The notes: generated by a model not told the origin, from the sequence alone. A DNA stretch of 64,000 nt from Brucella pituitosa (GCF_003049685.1 NZ_PYSY02000001.1:1736001-1800000); one strand, 5' to 3'. Positions 47,744 through 56,643 are shown, counted from the stretch's first letter. Program-made: numbers and translations.

Positions 47744-47959
47744 ATGGCACAGACCGGACAGGTCAAATTCTTCAACTCCGAAAAAGGTTTCGGATTTATC
47801 AAGCCTGATGATGGCGGTGCAGACATTTTTGTCCATATCTCTGCCGTACAGGCTTCAGGTTTGGCTGGACTTGCTGACAACCAGAAGGTTTCCTACGAGA
47901 CTGAACCGGATCGTCGCGGCAAAGGTCCTAAGGCTGTAAACATCTCGGTTACTGACTAA
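47744..47959 (+). CDS. cspA: cold-shock protein (CspA family)
   Basis: 71 residues, single cold-shock domain with RNP1 KGFGFI and RNP2 IFVHIS. AAAGGAA lies 8-10 bases before the ATG. It is a nucleic-acid chaperone in the cytoplasm and a paralogue of the gene at 19513, differing mainly in the last 25 residues. The structured upstream region suggests control by mRNA folding. A classical terminator follows. Confidence 0.96.
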   Translation: MAQTGQVKFFNSEKGFGFIKPDDGGADIFVHISAVQASGLAGLADNQKVSYETEPDRRGKGPKAVNISVTD

Positions 47960-48276
47960 GTCCGAAATTTTACAGAACAAGAATTTGATCCCCGGCTAAC
48001 GCCGGGGTTTTTTATTGATTGCGACACATATAAAAACGAATAATAAGAGTACCGATCTATTCAGCCAGCTCCAAATGCGCTCCAGATGGCTGTGCGCGAA
48101 ATATTACCAACACTGCATTTAATTTACCGGATAATAGTGGTTTCAGCCGCCCCTTCACCATTGTTCAGCCTCCATTCATGTCGAGACTATTAACTTGTCA
48201 TTCATGATTGATGCGGTGCGCCATCGCGGCCCTGCACATCGACGAAATTGCAGTTGTGCTTCTGAAGGAGCGGACA
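47960..48276. other. 317-base gap between csp and BA14K genes
   Basis: After the csp terminator I see only AT-rich sequence that should carry the promoter of the next gene. No repeat or reading frame is supported. Confidence 0.5.
47990..48013 (+). terminator. csp terminator
   Basis: CCCCGGC-TAAC-GCCGGGG followed by TTTTTT. Confidence 0.92.
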
Positions 48277-48741
48277 ATGAACAAACTAATTAAAACAGCT
48301 ATTCTGGCAGTCGCCGCCATAGCAGCAGTCTCAGCACCGCTGGCTTCAGCATCCGCTGACTCCTGGGGACGTCGCGGTTGGGATCGCGGTGGTGACTGGA
48401 ACCGCGGCGGTTGGGATCGTCCTTATCATCGTCACCGTGACCGCAGCGGCGATGCGGTTGCTGCTGGCGTCATCGGTCTTGCGGCCGGTGCACTCATCGG
48501 TAGCGCTCTGAGCCAGCCGCAGCCGACTTATGTCCAGCCAGCGCCCGTTTACGCGCCGCCTCCACCACCGCCTGCATATTATCCGGCTCCCCCTGCACGC
48601 AGCGTGCAGTATCGCGTGGGCTATGAACCATGGAGCCGTGGCTGGTATCAGTATTGTTCAGACCGTTACCGCTCGTTCAATGCCAATACCGGAACCTATC
48701 GCGGTTATGATGGACGCGACCATTTCTGCTCGGCGAACTAA
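48277..48741 (+). CDS. BA14K family exported protein
   Basis: 154 residues from the ATG at 48277, after GAAGGAG. The signal peptide ends near residue 28 (ASA-DS). It has an Arg/Gly/Trp repeat region (GGDWNRGGWDRPYHRHRD), a glycine-rich hydrophobic helix typical of the family, a Pro-rich stretch, and the C-terminal BA14K module WYQYCSDRYRSFNANTGTYR then GYDGRDHFC. BA14K of Brucella is an immunoreactive protein with lectin-like activity. The frame is open upstream, but the signal peptide fixes the start. Confidence 0.9.
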   Translation: MNKLIKTAILAVAAIAAVSAPLASASADSWGRRGWDRGGDWNRGGWDRPYHRHRDRSGDAVAAGVIGLAAGALIGSALSQPQPTYVQPAPVYAPPPPPPAYYPAPPARSVQYRVGYEPWSRGWYQYCSDRYRSFNANTGTYRGYDGRDHFCSAN

Positions 48742-48764
48742 TCTCGCTGGTAATCCGCAATTGG

Positions 48765-48790
48765 AAAAGCCGCCTCAAGGGCGGCTTTTT
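48765..48790. terminator. BA14K / hydrolase shared terminator
   Basis: AAAAGCCGCC and GGCGGCTTTT around five bases, followed by TT. Confidence 0.85.
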
Positions 48791-48806
48791 TCACAAGCAG
48801 TTCAGC

Positions 48807-49463
48807 TCATGCATATCCGATATCGTTGAGAAACGGATTGTTGCGGCGTTCTTCGCCAAAGCGTCCGCCGGGACCATGACCACATAAAAAGCCAATATCG
48901 TCGCCCAAAGGCAGAAGCTTTTCTTTTATCGAGCGGATGAGCGCTGCATGATCACCACCCGGCAGATCAGTACGACCGATTGAACCGTTGAACAGAACGT
49001 CTCCGACAATCGCAAAGCGCGCTTCAGGATTGTAGAACACCACATGTCCCGGCGCATGTCCGGGACAATGGAAGACATCGAAAGTGTGCCCGGCAACTGA
49101 AACCGTATCACCCTCTTCAAGCCAGCGGTCGGGTGTGACATTACGCACGCCCTCAGTCAGTCCGTATTTAAGCCCGGTAGTTGCCAGGTTATCGAGCAGA
49201 AACTTGTCGTCCTTGTGCGGACCAATAATCTCAACGCCCAGATCTTCCTTGAGGTCCAGCGCTGCACCTGCATGGTCGATGTGGCCATGCGTGATCCAAA
49301 TGGCTTCTACGTCAACATTCTGAGACGCAATTGCCTCTTTGATCCGATCAAAATCGCCGCCGGGATCAATCACTACACCCTTTTTAGTGTCGCCATCGAA
49401 AAGGACAGTGCAGTTCTGCTGAAATGGCGTCACTGGAACGATGATGGCTTGTAATTGTCCCAT
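48807..49463 (-). CDS. MBL-fold metallohydrolase (glyoxalase II-like)
   Basis: 218 residues, close to the short YcbL/GloB-like group. The metal motif is H59-G-H61-I-D63-H64; the downstream histidine is in VFHCPGHAPGHVVFY, and the aspartate in FAIVGDVLFNGSIGRTDLPG. It probably hydrolyses a thioester such as an acyl-glutathione; without the longer C-terminal glutathione domain of GloB the substrate is uncertain. GGAG lies eight bases before the ATG. Monocistronic. Confidence 0.92.
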   Translation of the reverse strand: MGQLQAIIVPVTPFQQNCTVLFDGDTKKGVVIDPGGDFDRIKEAIASQNVDVEAIWITHGHIDHAGAALDLKEDLGVEIIGPHKDDKFLLDNLATTGLKYGLTEGVRNVTPDRWLEEGDTVSVAGHTFDVFHCPGHAPGHVVFYNPEARFAIVGDVLFNGSIGRTDLPGGDHAALIRSIKEKLLPLGDDIGFLCGHGPGGRFGEERRNNPFLNDIGYA

Positions 49464-49584
49464 ATAGAATACTCCATTCAGTCAGCATGTTGGAAAAGTT
49501 GGCCGAGGCGAATTTCGGACTGTCGCAGACTATTTGCACCTTCACATAATGCGCGACATTCAGTTTGCAAAGGCTTGATCATAG

Positions 49585-49611
49585 TAAAACGGGCGGCACA
49601 AGGCCGCCCGT
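49585..49611 (-). terminator. minus-strand terminator
   Basis: ACGGGCGGC and GCCGCCCGT form a 9-bp stem; on the minus strand TTTTACTATG follows. It lies about 115 bases after the stop of the small glycine-rich protein gene at 49726. Confidence 0.7.
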
Positions 49612-49725
49612 ATCCCCTCTCACGAAACTTGTTCACATCTCCAAAAGCCTGAAACCACTTTTAGAGCAATGTCACCCCATGAGATCGCCGGTTGTTGTCC
49701 CCACAACCACGCTATTCGCTTAAGC

Positions 49726-50007
49726 TCAGGCTTTGCTTGCCATTGAGTTCTTGATCAGTCCGATAATTGCTGTGAGGACGATACCGCCCACACCGCCACC
49801 AGCCAGCTGGCCAACGACACCATTGAGAACCGAGTCCAATCCGCCACCGGACAGCATAGGCAGAAGCTGGCCAAGAATAACGCCGCCGATGCCACCGGCA
49901 ACTGTATTGCCAGCAGTTCCGAGGCTGAGATTCTTAACAGCACCAGCAATATTGCCGCCTACTGCGCCTGAAACAAGTTGAAGAATGATAGGCAGTAGAG
50001 ATTCCAT
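49726..50007 (-). CDS. small glycine-rich hydrophobic protein, unknown
   Basis: 93 residues from the ATG at 50007, with GGGGTGA seven bases upstream. Almost the whole protein is Gly/Ala/Leu-rich, with motifs GAVGGNIAGAVKNLSLGTAG and VILGQLLPMLSGGGLDSVL, and hydrophobic helices near both ends. Similar short proteins occur widely in Rhizobiales without a known function. The composition suggests membrane association. It is a real gene by its ribosome binding site and the downstream terminator, but I cannot name a family. Confidence 0.7.
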   Translation of the reverse strand: MESLLPIILQLVSGAVGGNIAGAVKNLSLGTAGNTVAGGIGGVILGQLLPMLSGGGLDSVLNGVVGQLAGGGVGGIVLTAIIGLIKNSMASKA

Positions 50008-50109
50008 AATCGTCACCCCATCTGAGTTAAAAGCCGGAATAACGCGAATCCGACCCGAAAAATCTTGGACCGAAACTTTCCAAAGTCAAACATTAAGCAG
50101 TCACATAGT

Positions 50110-50137
50110 AAAAAAGCGGCTTAAAAGCCGCTTTTTT
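50110..50137 (-). terminator. ilvE terminator
   Basis: AAAAAAGCGGC and GCCGCTTTTTT around TTAAAA; T-rich on both strands, 16 bases after the ilvE stop. Confidence 0.9.
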
Positions 50138-50152
50138 CTGTTTAAAACGTTG

Positions 50153-51043
50153 TTACTCGGCTGCTATTCGCTTGGGCTGAACTTCAGCAGCATAATCGTT
50201 CATCAGCATGTTGGTGATTTCACCGGGTGTAAAATGGTATTTTCCAATTTCTGAAACCGGCGTCACTTCTGCTGCCGTTCCACACAGGAAGCATTCGGTG
50301 AATGTCGCCATTTCTTCCGGCATGATAACCCGTTCAATAACTTCCAGACCCCGACGCTTGGCAAGATCAATGATCGTGCGACGCGTGATGCCATCAAGGA
50401 AGCAATCAGGCTTTGGGGTGTGCAATGCGCCGTCTTTGACAAAGAAAACATTCGCACCAGTGGCTTCAGCCACTTGCCCGCGCCAGTCCAGCATCAGCGC
50501 ATCCGCATAGCCCTTTGCTTCTGCTGCATGCTTGGAAATGGTGCAGATCATATAGAGGCCAGCAGCCTTGGAACGCGACGGTGCAGTGCGCGGATCGGGG
50601 CGGCAATATTCTGCAATGTCGAGACGAATGCCCTTCATCTTTTCTTCAGGCGAGAAATAGCTCGGCCACTGCCAGATCGCGATAGCCAGATGAATGCGGT
50701 TGTTCTGAGCCGAAACACCAAGCGACTCTGATCCACGCCATGCAATCGGACGAACATATGCATCCACGAAGCCCTGCTTCTTGAGCAGTTCGCGACAGGC
50801 ATTGTCGATTTCTTCGACACTATATGGAATCTCGAAGCCAAGAATTCGGGCGGATTCATGCAGGCGCTCAGTATGCTCGGTCAGCTTGAAAATTTCACCG
50901 CCATAAGCACGCTCGCCCTCGAATACGGCGCTCGCATAGTGCAGACCGTGAGTCAGCACATGTACCTTCGCATCCTTCCAGGAGACAAACTCGCCATCCT
51001 GCCAGATAAATCCGTCGCGTTGATCGAATGGAATCGCAGCCAT
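50153..51043 (-). CDS. ilvE: branched-chain amino acid aminotransferase
   Basis: 296 residues from the ATG at 51043 (GAGGAAGAG upstream). Class IV PLP fold: VLTHGLHYASAVFEGERAYG, the PLP lysine in SRSKAAGLYM, and the C-terminal FLCGTAAEVTPVSEIG that holds the phosphate and substrate. It catalyses the last step of valine, leucine and isoleucine synthesis, or the first step of their breakdown. It stands alone and is divergent from a MarR-type gene more than 400 bases away. Confidence 0.95.
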   Translation of the reverse strand: MAAIPFDQRDGFIWQDGEFVSWKDAKVHVLTHGLHYASAVFEGERAYGGEIFKLTEHTERLHESARILGFEIPYSVEEIDNACRELLKKQGFVDAYVRPIAWRGSESLGVSAQNNRIHLAIAIWQWPSYFSPEEKMKGIRLDIAEYCRPDPRTAPSRSKAAGLYMICTISKHAAEAKGYADALMLDWRGQVAEATGANVFFVKDGALHTPKPDCFLDGITRRTIIDLAKRRGLEVIERVIMPEEMATFTECFLCGTAAEVTPVSEIGKYHFTPGEITNMLMNDYAAEVQPKRIAAE

Positions 51044-51470
51044 TTCACTCTTCCTCAAAATTAGCCCGCTTTTTCTGCAAGCCGTTTGGCTCAGATGAGC
51101 CTTTCCCTAATCTTTTCTGGCCAGTTAAATCGATATAACTGGTAAGTAAGACGTGTTTTTCTTCGCCAACACTGGCATTTTACAACCAAATGCGCTGAGG
51201 TCAGCTCGAACAACTACGCTGAGATCAGGCAAATAATGCATGTAAAACAAAGATATTTCCGACAATTACGGAAAATAACGCTCGCCATTGTGCTTTACCG
51301 TCCTTATTGGACAGTCTGACACAGCAAGCCGCGTAATTATCTCTCCTCCAACATGCACCAGCGCAAACTTTATTCCAAAAAAAGCGGTCTGCACTTACCA
51401 AAAATTATCTTGGCGATTGAGTTATGTCAACAATGCTGACATATTTATCGCAACAGGATGGAGCTTCGAT
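51044..51470. other. 427-base gap, ilvE / petP divergence
   Basis: Near ilvE a short inverted repeat CCAGTT / AACTGG (51122-51143) is visible. Near petP there is a promoter overlapped by a perfect palindrome (51417-51445). The rest shows no gene; the petP frame is open upstream but lacks a better start. Confidence 0.5.
51417..51445 (+). promoter_or_regulatory. petP promoter with embedded MarR-type operator
   Basis: TTGAGT (51417) and CATATT (51440) are spaced by 17 bases. Within them TATGTCA (51423-51429) and TGACATA (51437-51443) are perfect 7-bp inverted repeats around seven bases, covering the spacer and part of the -10. A repressor here would block transcription, so autoregulation by PetP is likely. 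Confidence 0.6.
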
Positions 51471-52019
51471 GTGAATTCGACGAACGACGTGAACTATATC
51501 AGCAATCCTCTGACGTGTCTGGAGGCTGACGATCTCAACGTCATTGAACTGCTGTTCTTCTCTTATCGCGATTTCACCGCTGACCCGGACCTGATCCTCG
51601 AGAAGATCGGATTTGGCCGTGCCCATCACCGTGTGCTCTATTTCATCAATCGCAAGCCCGGCATGACGGTAGCCGAACTTCTTGAAGTGCTGCGCATTAC
51701 CAAACAGAGTCTGTCGCGCGTTCTCAAGCAACTGATCGATACCGGCCATGTTGTGCAGGCCACAGGGCTGCACGATCGTCGTCACCGCAAACTTTACCCC
51801 ACAAAAAGTGGGCGACAACTCACGCTCGCCCTCGCTTTGCCACAGTCGCGCCGCATCGCGCGGGCATTGGAAGAATCCGGCGCTGCAGAACGCGAAGTTA
51901 TTGAGCGGTTTCTTTATAATATGGTCAATCCTGAGCGCCGCGCCCAGATTGACGATTTCGCGGCAACTGAAACGGCCGGGAATGCGTCCGAACCGAAACT
52001 CGAGAAGGCTGGGGGCTAA
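51471..52019 (+). CDS. petP: MarR family regulator, PetP-like
   Basis: 182 residues from a GTG seven bases after GGAG. The winged helix-turn-helix is at about 70-130: MTVAELLEVLRITKQSLSRV and wing LHDRRHRKLYPTKSGRQL. It is followed closely by an OmpR-type response regulator, the same pair as petP-petR of Rhodobacter, named for effects on cytochrome bc1 genes; that role may not carry over here. A palindrome in its promoter suggests autoregulation. Confidence 0.82.
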   Translation: MNSTNDVNYISNPLTCLEADDLNVIELLFFSYRDFTADPDLILEKIGFGRAHHRVLYFINRKPGMTVAELLEVLRITKQSLSRVLKQLIDTGHVVQATGLHDRRHRKLYPTKSGRQLTLALALPQSRRIARALEESGAAEREVIERFLYNMVNPERRAQIDDFAATETAGNASEPKLEKAGG

Positions 52020-52170
52020 TCGCCAACAACGCAAGCCTCAGATAGACGCGCTGTCTTGCAGTGGCTAAGATGTAGTGTGTTATGGAAAACCACGATCTGG
52101 TTTTCCTCCATATACGTGAAGTAAAAGCCCAGTGCCGTGCAGCATCCTTTGCACGGTGATTTGGCACAGG

Positions 52171-52893
52171 ATGGGATCAAACGACGCCATGGCTGTAGAA
52201 GAATCGAACCTATCGGATGACGCACCACATCTCCTTGTTGTCGATGATGACACGCGAATCCGTAGCCTTCTTTCGCAATATCTGACGACCAGCGGCTTCC
52301 GCGTCACCATGGCGGCCAGCGCTGCAGAAGCGCGTCGCAAGCTTGAAGGCATCGACTTCGATCTCCTGATACTTGACGTGATGATGCCCGGCGAAACCGG
52401 TGTCTCGCTGACCCGCTCGTTGCGTGAGCAGAAAAGCGTGCCGATCCTGATGCTGACTGCTTTGTCAGAAACCGACAGCCGTATCGATGGTCTGTCGGCA
52501 GGCGCAGACGACTATCTGCCAAAGCCTTTCGATCCGCGCGAACTGATCCTGCGTATCAATAATATCCTTCGCCGTGGTGCGTCACCGGCCCAGCCGAAGA
52601 TCGAACAGATTGTTTTTGGACCCTATACTTTCTTCATTCCGCGTCGCGAATTGAAAAAGGGCACCGAAACAATCAAGCTCACGGATCGTGAACAGGATAT
52701 TATGGCGATTTTCGCGGAGCGCGCCGGCGAAACCATTCCGCGCCATGAACTGACCGGACAGGACGGCGATGTTGGCGAACGCACGATTGATGTGCAAATC
52801 AACCGCCTGCGTCGCAAGATCGAGCAGGACCCGGCTAATCCCGTCTGGCTGCAAACCGTTCGCGGCATCGGCTACAAGTTGAGCATTGAGTAG
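52171..52893 (+). CDS. petR: OmpR-type response regulator, PetR-like
   Basis: 240 residues from the ATG at 52171 (an ATG at 52189 is equally possible; neither has a strong ribosome binding site). The receiver domain has VVDDD, the phospho-acceptor aspartate D69 in LLILDVMMPG, and KPFDPRELILRINNIL. The C-terminal winged helix reads QDGDVGERTIDVQINRLRRK with VWLQTVRGIGYKL. It follows petP and precedes a histidine kinase gene on the same strand, so it is probably phosphorylated by it. A dispersed repeat lies between them. Confidence 0.92.
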   Translation: MGSNDAMAVEESNLSDDAPHLLVVDDDTRIRSLLSQYLTTSGFRVTMAASAAEARRKLEGIDFDLLILDVMMPGETGVSLTRSLREQKSVPILMLTALSETDSRIDGLSAGADDYLPKPFDPRELILRINNILRRGASPAQPKIEQIVFGPYTFFIPRRELKKGTETIKLTDREQDIMAIFAERAGETIPRHELTGQDGDVGERTIDVQINRLRRKIEQDPANPVWLQTVRGIGYKLSIE

Positions 52894-52904
52894 CGTTTAG
52901 ATTT

Positions 52905-52969
52905 AGAGCGCGTCCCGAAAAGTGTGAAGCGGTTTTCGGACAAGATGCGCGTCAAAACAAGCAATTAGA
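52905..52969. repeat. dispersed repeat, AGAGCGCGTCCCGAAAAGTG type
   Basis: Reads agagcgcgtcccgaaaagtg, then tgaagcggttttcggacaag, then atgcgcgtcaaaacaagcaa. It lies between the response regulator and the kinase, with CGGTTTTCGG partly complementary to CCCGAAAAG, so it can fold. Confidence 0.7.
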
Positions 52970-53042
52970 ATGGAGCCTCGCAAAATTCAGAGCGTGACCG
53001 AAGACATGCAGTTTGCAGAACCGTCTGGAGTATTCTGAGACG

Positions 53043-54386
53043 ATGAAGTCGCTCTGGAAAACACTTACGCGCTGGTTTGCGCGCCGCATGCCCAAAGGGC
53101 TCTATGCGCGTTCGCTTATCATTATCATTGCACCGATGGTGCTGCTTCAGTCAGTGATTGCCTATGTATTCATGGAGCGTCACTGGCAGATGGTGACGGA
53201 GCGGCTTTCAACGGCCGTTGTCCGCGATATCTCTGCGATCATCGACATTCTGGAAACCTATCCGCAGGAACCGGGCTACGACAATCTGATCCGCATTTCG
53301 CAGCAGCGCCTTGGCCTGAATATCTCGATCCTGCCACCCGATCCACTGCCGCCGCCGGGACCGAAACCCTTCTTCGCCATTCTTGATTACTTCCTGAGTG
53401 AAGAAATCACCCGCCAGATCAACCGGCCGTTCTGGGTCGATACGGTCGGTGATTCCGATCTCATCGAAATCCGCATCAAGCTCGATGACAAAGTCCTGCG
53501 TGTCTTTGCGCGTCGCAGTCAGGCCTATGCTTCCAATACCGGCATCTTCCTCACATGGATGATCGGCACCGCACTTGTGCTGCTGATCATCGCCATCGCT
53601 TTTTTGCGCAACCAGATCAAGCCGATCCAGCAGCTTTCGCAAGCAGCCGAAAGTTTCGGTAAGGGCCGACCGATGCCGGAAGGCTTCCGTCCCCATGGTG
53701 CCGAAGAAGTTCGCCGCGCAGGCATTGCCTTTATCCAGATGCGCTCGCGTATCGAGCGGCAAATTGAGCAGCGTACAGCCATGCTTTCCGGTGTGAGCCA
53801 CGATCTGCGCACGATTCTGACCCGCTTCAAGCTGCAACTGGCACTGACCGGTAATGCAATCGACACAGAACCGCTCAATCAGGACATTGCCGACATGCAG
53901 ACCATGCTTGAGGGCTATCTTGCCTTTGCGCGTGGCGAAGGCTCGGAAGAAGCTGCGACCTACGATGTGCGCCTACTGTGTGACAAGCTCGCGAATGAAG
54001 CGCGCCTGCGCGAGCGTGGCTTCAAGTATTCGATCGAAGGCGACAGCGAGGTCAACGTTCGCCCGAATGCCTTCTCACGCCTCGTCAGCAATCTTGTCTC
54101 GAATGCCTTCCGCCATGCGGATAATGTTGAGCTTTCGATCACTCACAATGATGGCTGGCTGAAAATCATCGTTGATGATGATGGTCCCGGCATCCCGGAA
54201 GATCGGCGCGAAGACGTCTTCAAACCTTTCGTGCGCCTTGATGAAGCACGCACGCAGGATTCCGGCGGCACCGGCGGCCTTGGCCTCGCCATTGCCCGCG
54301 ACATAGCCAGAAGCCATGGCGGAGATATCGATCTTGAAGACGCACCGACCGGCGGCCTAAGGGCAACTATTCGTATTCCGGCTTAA
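53043..54386 (+). CDS. sensor histidine kinase, EnvZ type
   Basis: 447 residues from the ATG at 53043. First membrane helix (about 22-44), a periplasmic sensor loop of about 120 residues with a Pro-rich piece ([13 protein letters not shown]), second helix near 165-185, then a HAMP domain. The phospho-acceptor H253 is in [17 protein letters not shown], and the ATPase domain has [18 protein letters not shown] and [11 protein letters not shown]. Likely partner of the response regulator just upstream. Its stop codon overlaps the stop of the convergent crcB gene within the palindrome TTAA. Confidence 0.93.
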   Translation: MKSLWKTLTRWFARRMPKGLYARSLIIIIAPMVLLQSVIAYVFMERHWQMVTERLSTAVVRDISAIIDILETYPQEPGYDNLIRISQQRLGLNISILPPDPLPPPGPKPFFAILDYFLSEEITRQINRPFWVDTVGDSDLIEIRIKLDDKVLRVFARRSQAYASNTGIFLTWMIGTALVLLIIAIAFLRNQIKPIQQLSQAAESFGKGRPMPEGFRPHGAEEVRRAGIAFIQMRSRIERQIEQRTAMLSGVSHDLRTILTRFKLQLALTGNAIDTEPLNQDIADMQTMLEGYLAFARGEGSEEAATYDVRLLCDKLANEARLRERGFKYSIEGDSEVNVRPNAFSRLVSNLVSNAFRHADNVELSITHNDGWLKIIVDDDGPGIPEDRREDVFKPFVRLDEARTQDSGGTGGLGLAIARDIARSHGGDIDLEDAPTGGLRATIRIPA

Positions 54387-54769
54387 ACGCGATTGATCGC
54401 CTGCGCTGCAACATAACCAAGCGCTGTCGCAGCGAGACAGGCAAAAAGCGATATGCTCACATTCATGAGCGCGCGTCCCGGCATGCCCAGCCGCAATAAT
54501 TCGAAAGTTTGCACGCTGAACGAGGAAAAAGTGGTGAAACCGCCGCAAATACCGACCATGAAGGCGAGACGCCAGATTTCGGGCACTCCAAAGCGGCTTG
54601 ATGCCATCGTCAATGCGCCAAAAAAAGCGATCGCAAACGACCCGATGATATTGACGACAATTGTGCCCCAAGGCAGCTCACGGCTGACTGGCGCGAGCCA
54701 AATTGCAAACCAGTAGCGCAAAACGCTTCCAAGCGCACCGCCCAAAGCTACGGCAATCGTTCCCTGCAT
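54383..54769 (-). CDS. crcB: fluoride channel CrcB/Fluc
   Basis: 128 residues, four membrane helices. The signature [20 protein letters not shown] holds the pore phenylalanines, and [12 protein letters not shown] and [13 protein letters not shown] are conserved N-terminal motifs. It exports fluoride as an antiparallel dimer. I do not see a fluoride riboswitch upstream. The stop codon overlaps that of the kinase gene. Confidence 0.95.
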   Translation of the reverse strand: MQGTIAVALGGALGSVLRYWFAIWLAPVSRELPWGTIVVNIIGSFAIAFFGALTMASSRFGVPEIWRLAFMVGICGGFTTFSSFSVQTFELLRLGMPGRALMNVSISLFACLAATALGYVAAQAINRV

Positions 54770-54845
54770 CTGTCTCGTTCCTATTCGTTACTCACGCAGA
54801 CTATTTGCATAATTTGCAAAGCCGACGCAAATCACCGCTATAAGA

Positions 54846-55193
54846 TCAGAACAGTTTGACGCCGTTTTGTACTTTCTTATCGATAGCAGCGAGAACAACC
54901 TCGCCATTCTCATCTGGAAAGCCGAGTGTCAGGACTTCGGACATAAACGGGCCGATCTGACGCGGTGGGAAATTGACCACTGCCATCACCTGACGCCCAA
55001 CCAGATCTTCCGGCTGATAATGCTTTGTTATCTGCGCGGATGACTTTTTGATACCGAACTTGTCACCAAAATCGATTTTGAGTTTAAAAGCAGGCTTACG
55101 CGCTTCAGGAAATGGAACAGCTTCAACAATGGTCCCCGTGCGGATATCGACTTTCTCGAAATCACCCCAGCTGATCGTTTCCGTCTCACTCAT
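54846..55193 (-). CDS. csaA: CsaA-like tRNA-binding protein
   Basis: 115 residues from the ATG at 55193 (GGGG upstream). A single tRNA-binding OB-fold domain: VDIRTGTIVEAVPFPEARKP and the C-terminal VLTLGFPDENGEVVLAAIDK. CsaA acts as a dimer that binds tRNA, and a secretion-chaperone role has been proposed in Bacillus. It stands alone; the YbjN gene starts 550 bases away on the same strand. Confidence 0.93.
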   Translation of the reverse strand: MSETETISWGDFEKVDIRTGTIVEAVPFPEARKPAFKLKIDFGDKFGIKKSSAQITKHYQPEDLVGRQVMAVVNFPPRQIGPFMSEVLTLGFPDENGEVVLAAIDKKVQNGVKLF

Positions 55194-55242
55194 AACCAAT
55201 CCCCTGAAATAGATCCCGGCAGTTTACCGGGATCTCTAATTC

Positions 55243-55743
55243 TTATGCGCGCCCAACTGTCTCGAAGACAACGCTTTCAAGCGATTCACGCGCGCTGACA
55301 CCCGACCAGACAACAAACTGAAATGCCTGAAAATAAGTTTCACAAGCTTCAAGTGCTGCCGACAACAGCACCTCGACCTGGCGGCTGGTTGGCTCTGCAC
55401 CACCGGCCAGCAGCAACGACTGGCGATACATGATCGCACCTTCCTGCTGCCACAAATCAAAATGACCCATCAGAAGCTTTTCATTGATCAGCGATAGCAG
55501 CCGCATCACTTCATTAACGCGCGGCTCTGCAACCTTGATGTCAAAGGCGCAAGCCAGGTGCAACGCTTCAAAGTCCTCCATCCAGGAGAACGAGATGTGG
55601 TAGTCGGTCCAGTTACCCGCTACCGAAATTGCAATTTCATCGTCGCCAGTCCGCTCGAACGTCCAGTCGTTTGAATTCGCAACGTGCTCGATCACATCCA
55701 CAGGATGCGCTTCGCGTGCAAATTCAAGCTCAAGAAGGCTCAT
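55243..55743 (-). CDS. YbjN domain-containing protein
   Basis: 166 residues from the ATG at 55743, seven bases after AGGA; the frame is open 86 codons further but without family sequence. The core YHISFSWMEDFEALHLACAF and MGHFDLWQQEGAIMYRQSLL matches the alphaproteobacterial YbjN family, which resembles type III secretion chaperones in fold. Function unknown; E. coli YbjN affects motility and stress responses. Upstream are paired hairpins that may belong to its leader. Confidence 0.88.
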   Translation of the reverse strand: MSLLELEFAREAHPVDVIEHVANSNDWTFERTGDDEIAISVAGNWTDYHISFSWMEDFEALHLACAFDIKVAEPRVNEVMRLLSLINEKLLMGHFDLWQQEGAIMYRQSLLLAGGAEPTSRQVEVLLSAALEACETYFQAFQFVVWSGVSARESLESVVFETVGRA

Positions 55744-55864
55744 GTCCGTTTCCTGTTCTGGGAAGCGCCTCGAAAGACACCTCCAAATTCCCGGCGCGCA
55801 AGTTATTGCTCGCCCGCACCCATCACCACGCAAGACTAAGCGCAGAAAAACAGGCACGAATTGA

Positions 55865-55897
55865 TCGGTTGAGGAACCGACATGCTTGAAAAGCATG
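55865..55897. repeat. two adjacent perfect hairpins
   Basis: TCGGTT-GAGG-AACCGA (55865-55880) is followed with no gap by CATGCTT-GAA-AAGCATG (55881-55897). Read on the minus strand they would sit about 125-155 bases before the YbjN start codon. Confidence 0.55.
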
Positions 55898-56101
55898 CAA
55901 CGCCTCAATGGCACACGCACATACGCAACTGATACTGGAAAGCAGCCTGAAGACGCGAAAACTAAAACTACAGCCCCTCGCCGCCGCCCACATGACCACA
56001 TTACGAATCATGTAGTGTTTTCAGTCTATTGATGCTGAATCTGAACGCCAGCCCCTTTTCTAAAAAGAGGCATTAAAGCATGTGGAAATATGATTGGAGC
56101 G

Positions 56102-56157
56102 GGCCGCAACCCTTGCCTTAACCGACTCTAAGACAAGGGTTTTTGGCACTTGCGGCC
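56102..56157 (+). terminator. orphan terminator-like structure, plus strand
   Basis: ACCCTTG-c-CTTA pairs with TAAG-a-CAAGGGT, followed by TTTTTGG, a plausible plus-strand terminator. The same left arm extends to GGCCGCAA, which pairs with TTGCGGCC at 56150-56157. No plus-strand gene lies upstream. Confidence 0.5.
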
Positions 56158-56170
56158 TGTTAATAAAAAA

Positions 56171-56491
56171 TTATGAATTATCTTTGGATTTAGCAGTCGA
56201 AGCAGAGGATTTTGCCGTTTTGGCACTCGAATCAACTTCGAGTTTGGCAAGGCGCGCTTCCAAAGCTTCAATTTTAACAAGAAGAGCACTGTTTTCAGCA
56301 CGCGCCTTGATTGCCATTTCGCGCACCGCTTCGAAGTCCTCGCGCTGCACCACATCAAGCGTATTCAGTACGCGTTCGCTCTGCGAGCGCAAAGCCGTCT
56401 CCACCTCACGGCGCACGCCTTGGGCTGCGCCTGCCGCATCCGTCACAAGCTTGGCGAGTTCATCAAGAACCCGGTTTTGTCCGCTGGTCAT
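56171..56491 (-). CDS. ubiK: UbiK-type accessory factor (BMFP domain)
   Basis: 106 residues from the ATG at 56491 (AGGGAA upstream). The N-terminal segment NRVLDELAKLVTDAAGAAQG can form an amphipathic helix, and the middle is a coiled coil (QREDFEAVREMAIKARAENS, then ALEARLAKLE). A Ser/Lys/Ala-rich tail ends it. BMFP/UbiK proteins trimerise and help ubiquinone-synthesis enzymes; in Brucella a related protein was described as membrane-fusogenic. Divergent from lgt. Confidence 0.85.
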   Translation of the reverse strand: MTSGQNRVLDELAKLVTDAAGAAQGVRREVETALRSQSERVLNTLDVVQREDFEAVREMAIKARAENSALLVKIEALEARLAKLEVDSSAKTAKSSASTAKSKDNS

Positions 56492-56643
56492 GGCATTATT
56501 CCCTATCTTCGATACAGGCTTGTTGAAAACCTGATTTTGAAATAGGGCCGTCTCGGTTCTGATGCAAGTAAAGCTGTATAAACGTGATGACTTGACCACT
56601 CAGATATCGTCGCGCATGGTCCGCCGGAAAATGGAGTAATTGA

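Larger units (their letters stand above)
55744..56170. other. 427-base gap with several hairpins
   Basis: Holds two adjacent short hairpins (55865-55897), an AT-rich hairpin GCC-CTTTT / AAAAG-GGC near 56053-56073, and a plus-strand terminator-like structure (56102-56157). No protein is supported. An untranslated RNA is possible. Confidence 0.5.

Noticed and set aside
54770-54845. Fluoride riboswitch upstream of crcB
   Set aside because: I looked for the crcB-motif pseudoknot elements in the short upstream region and found none.
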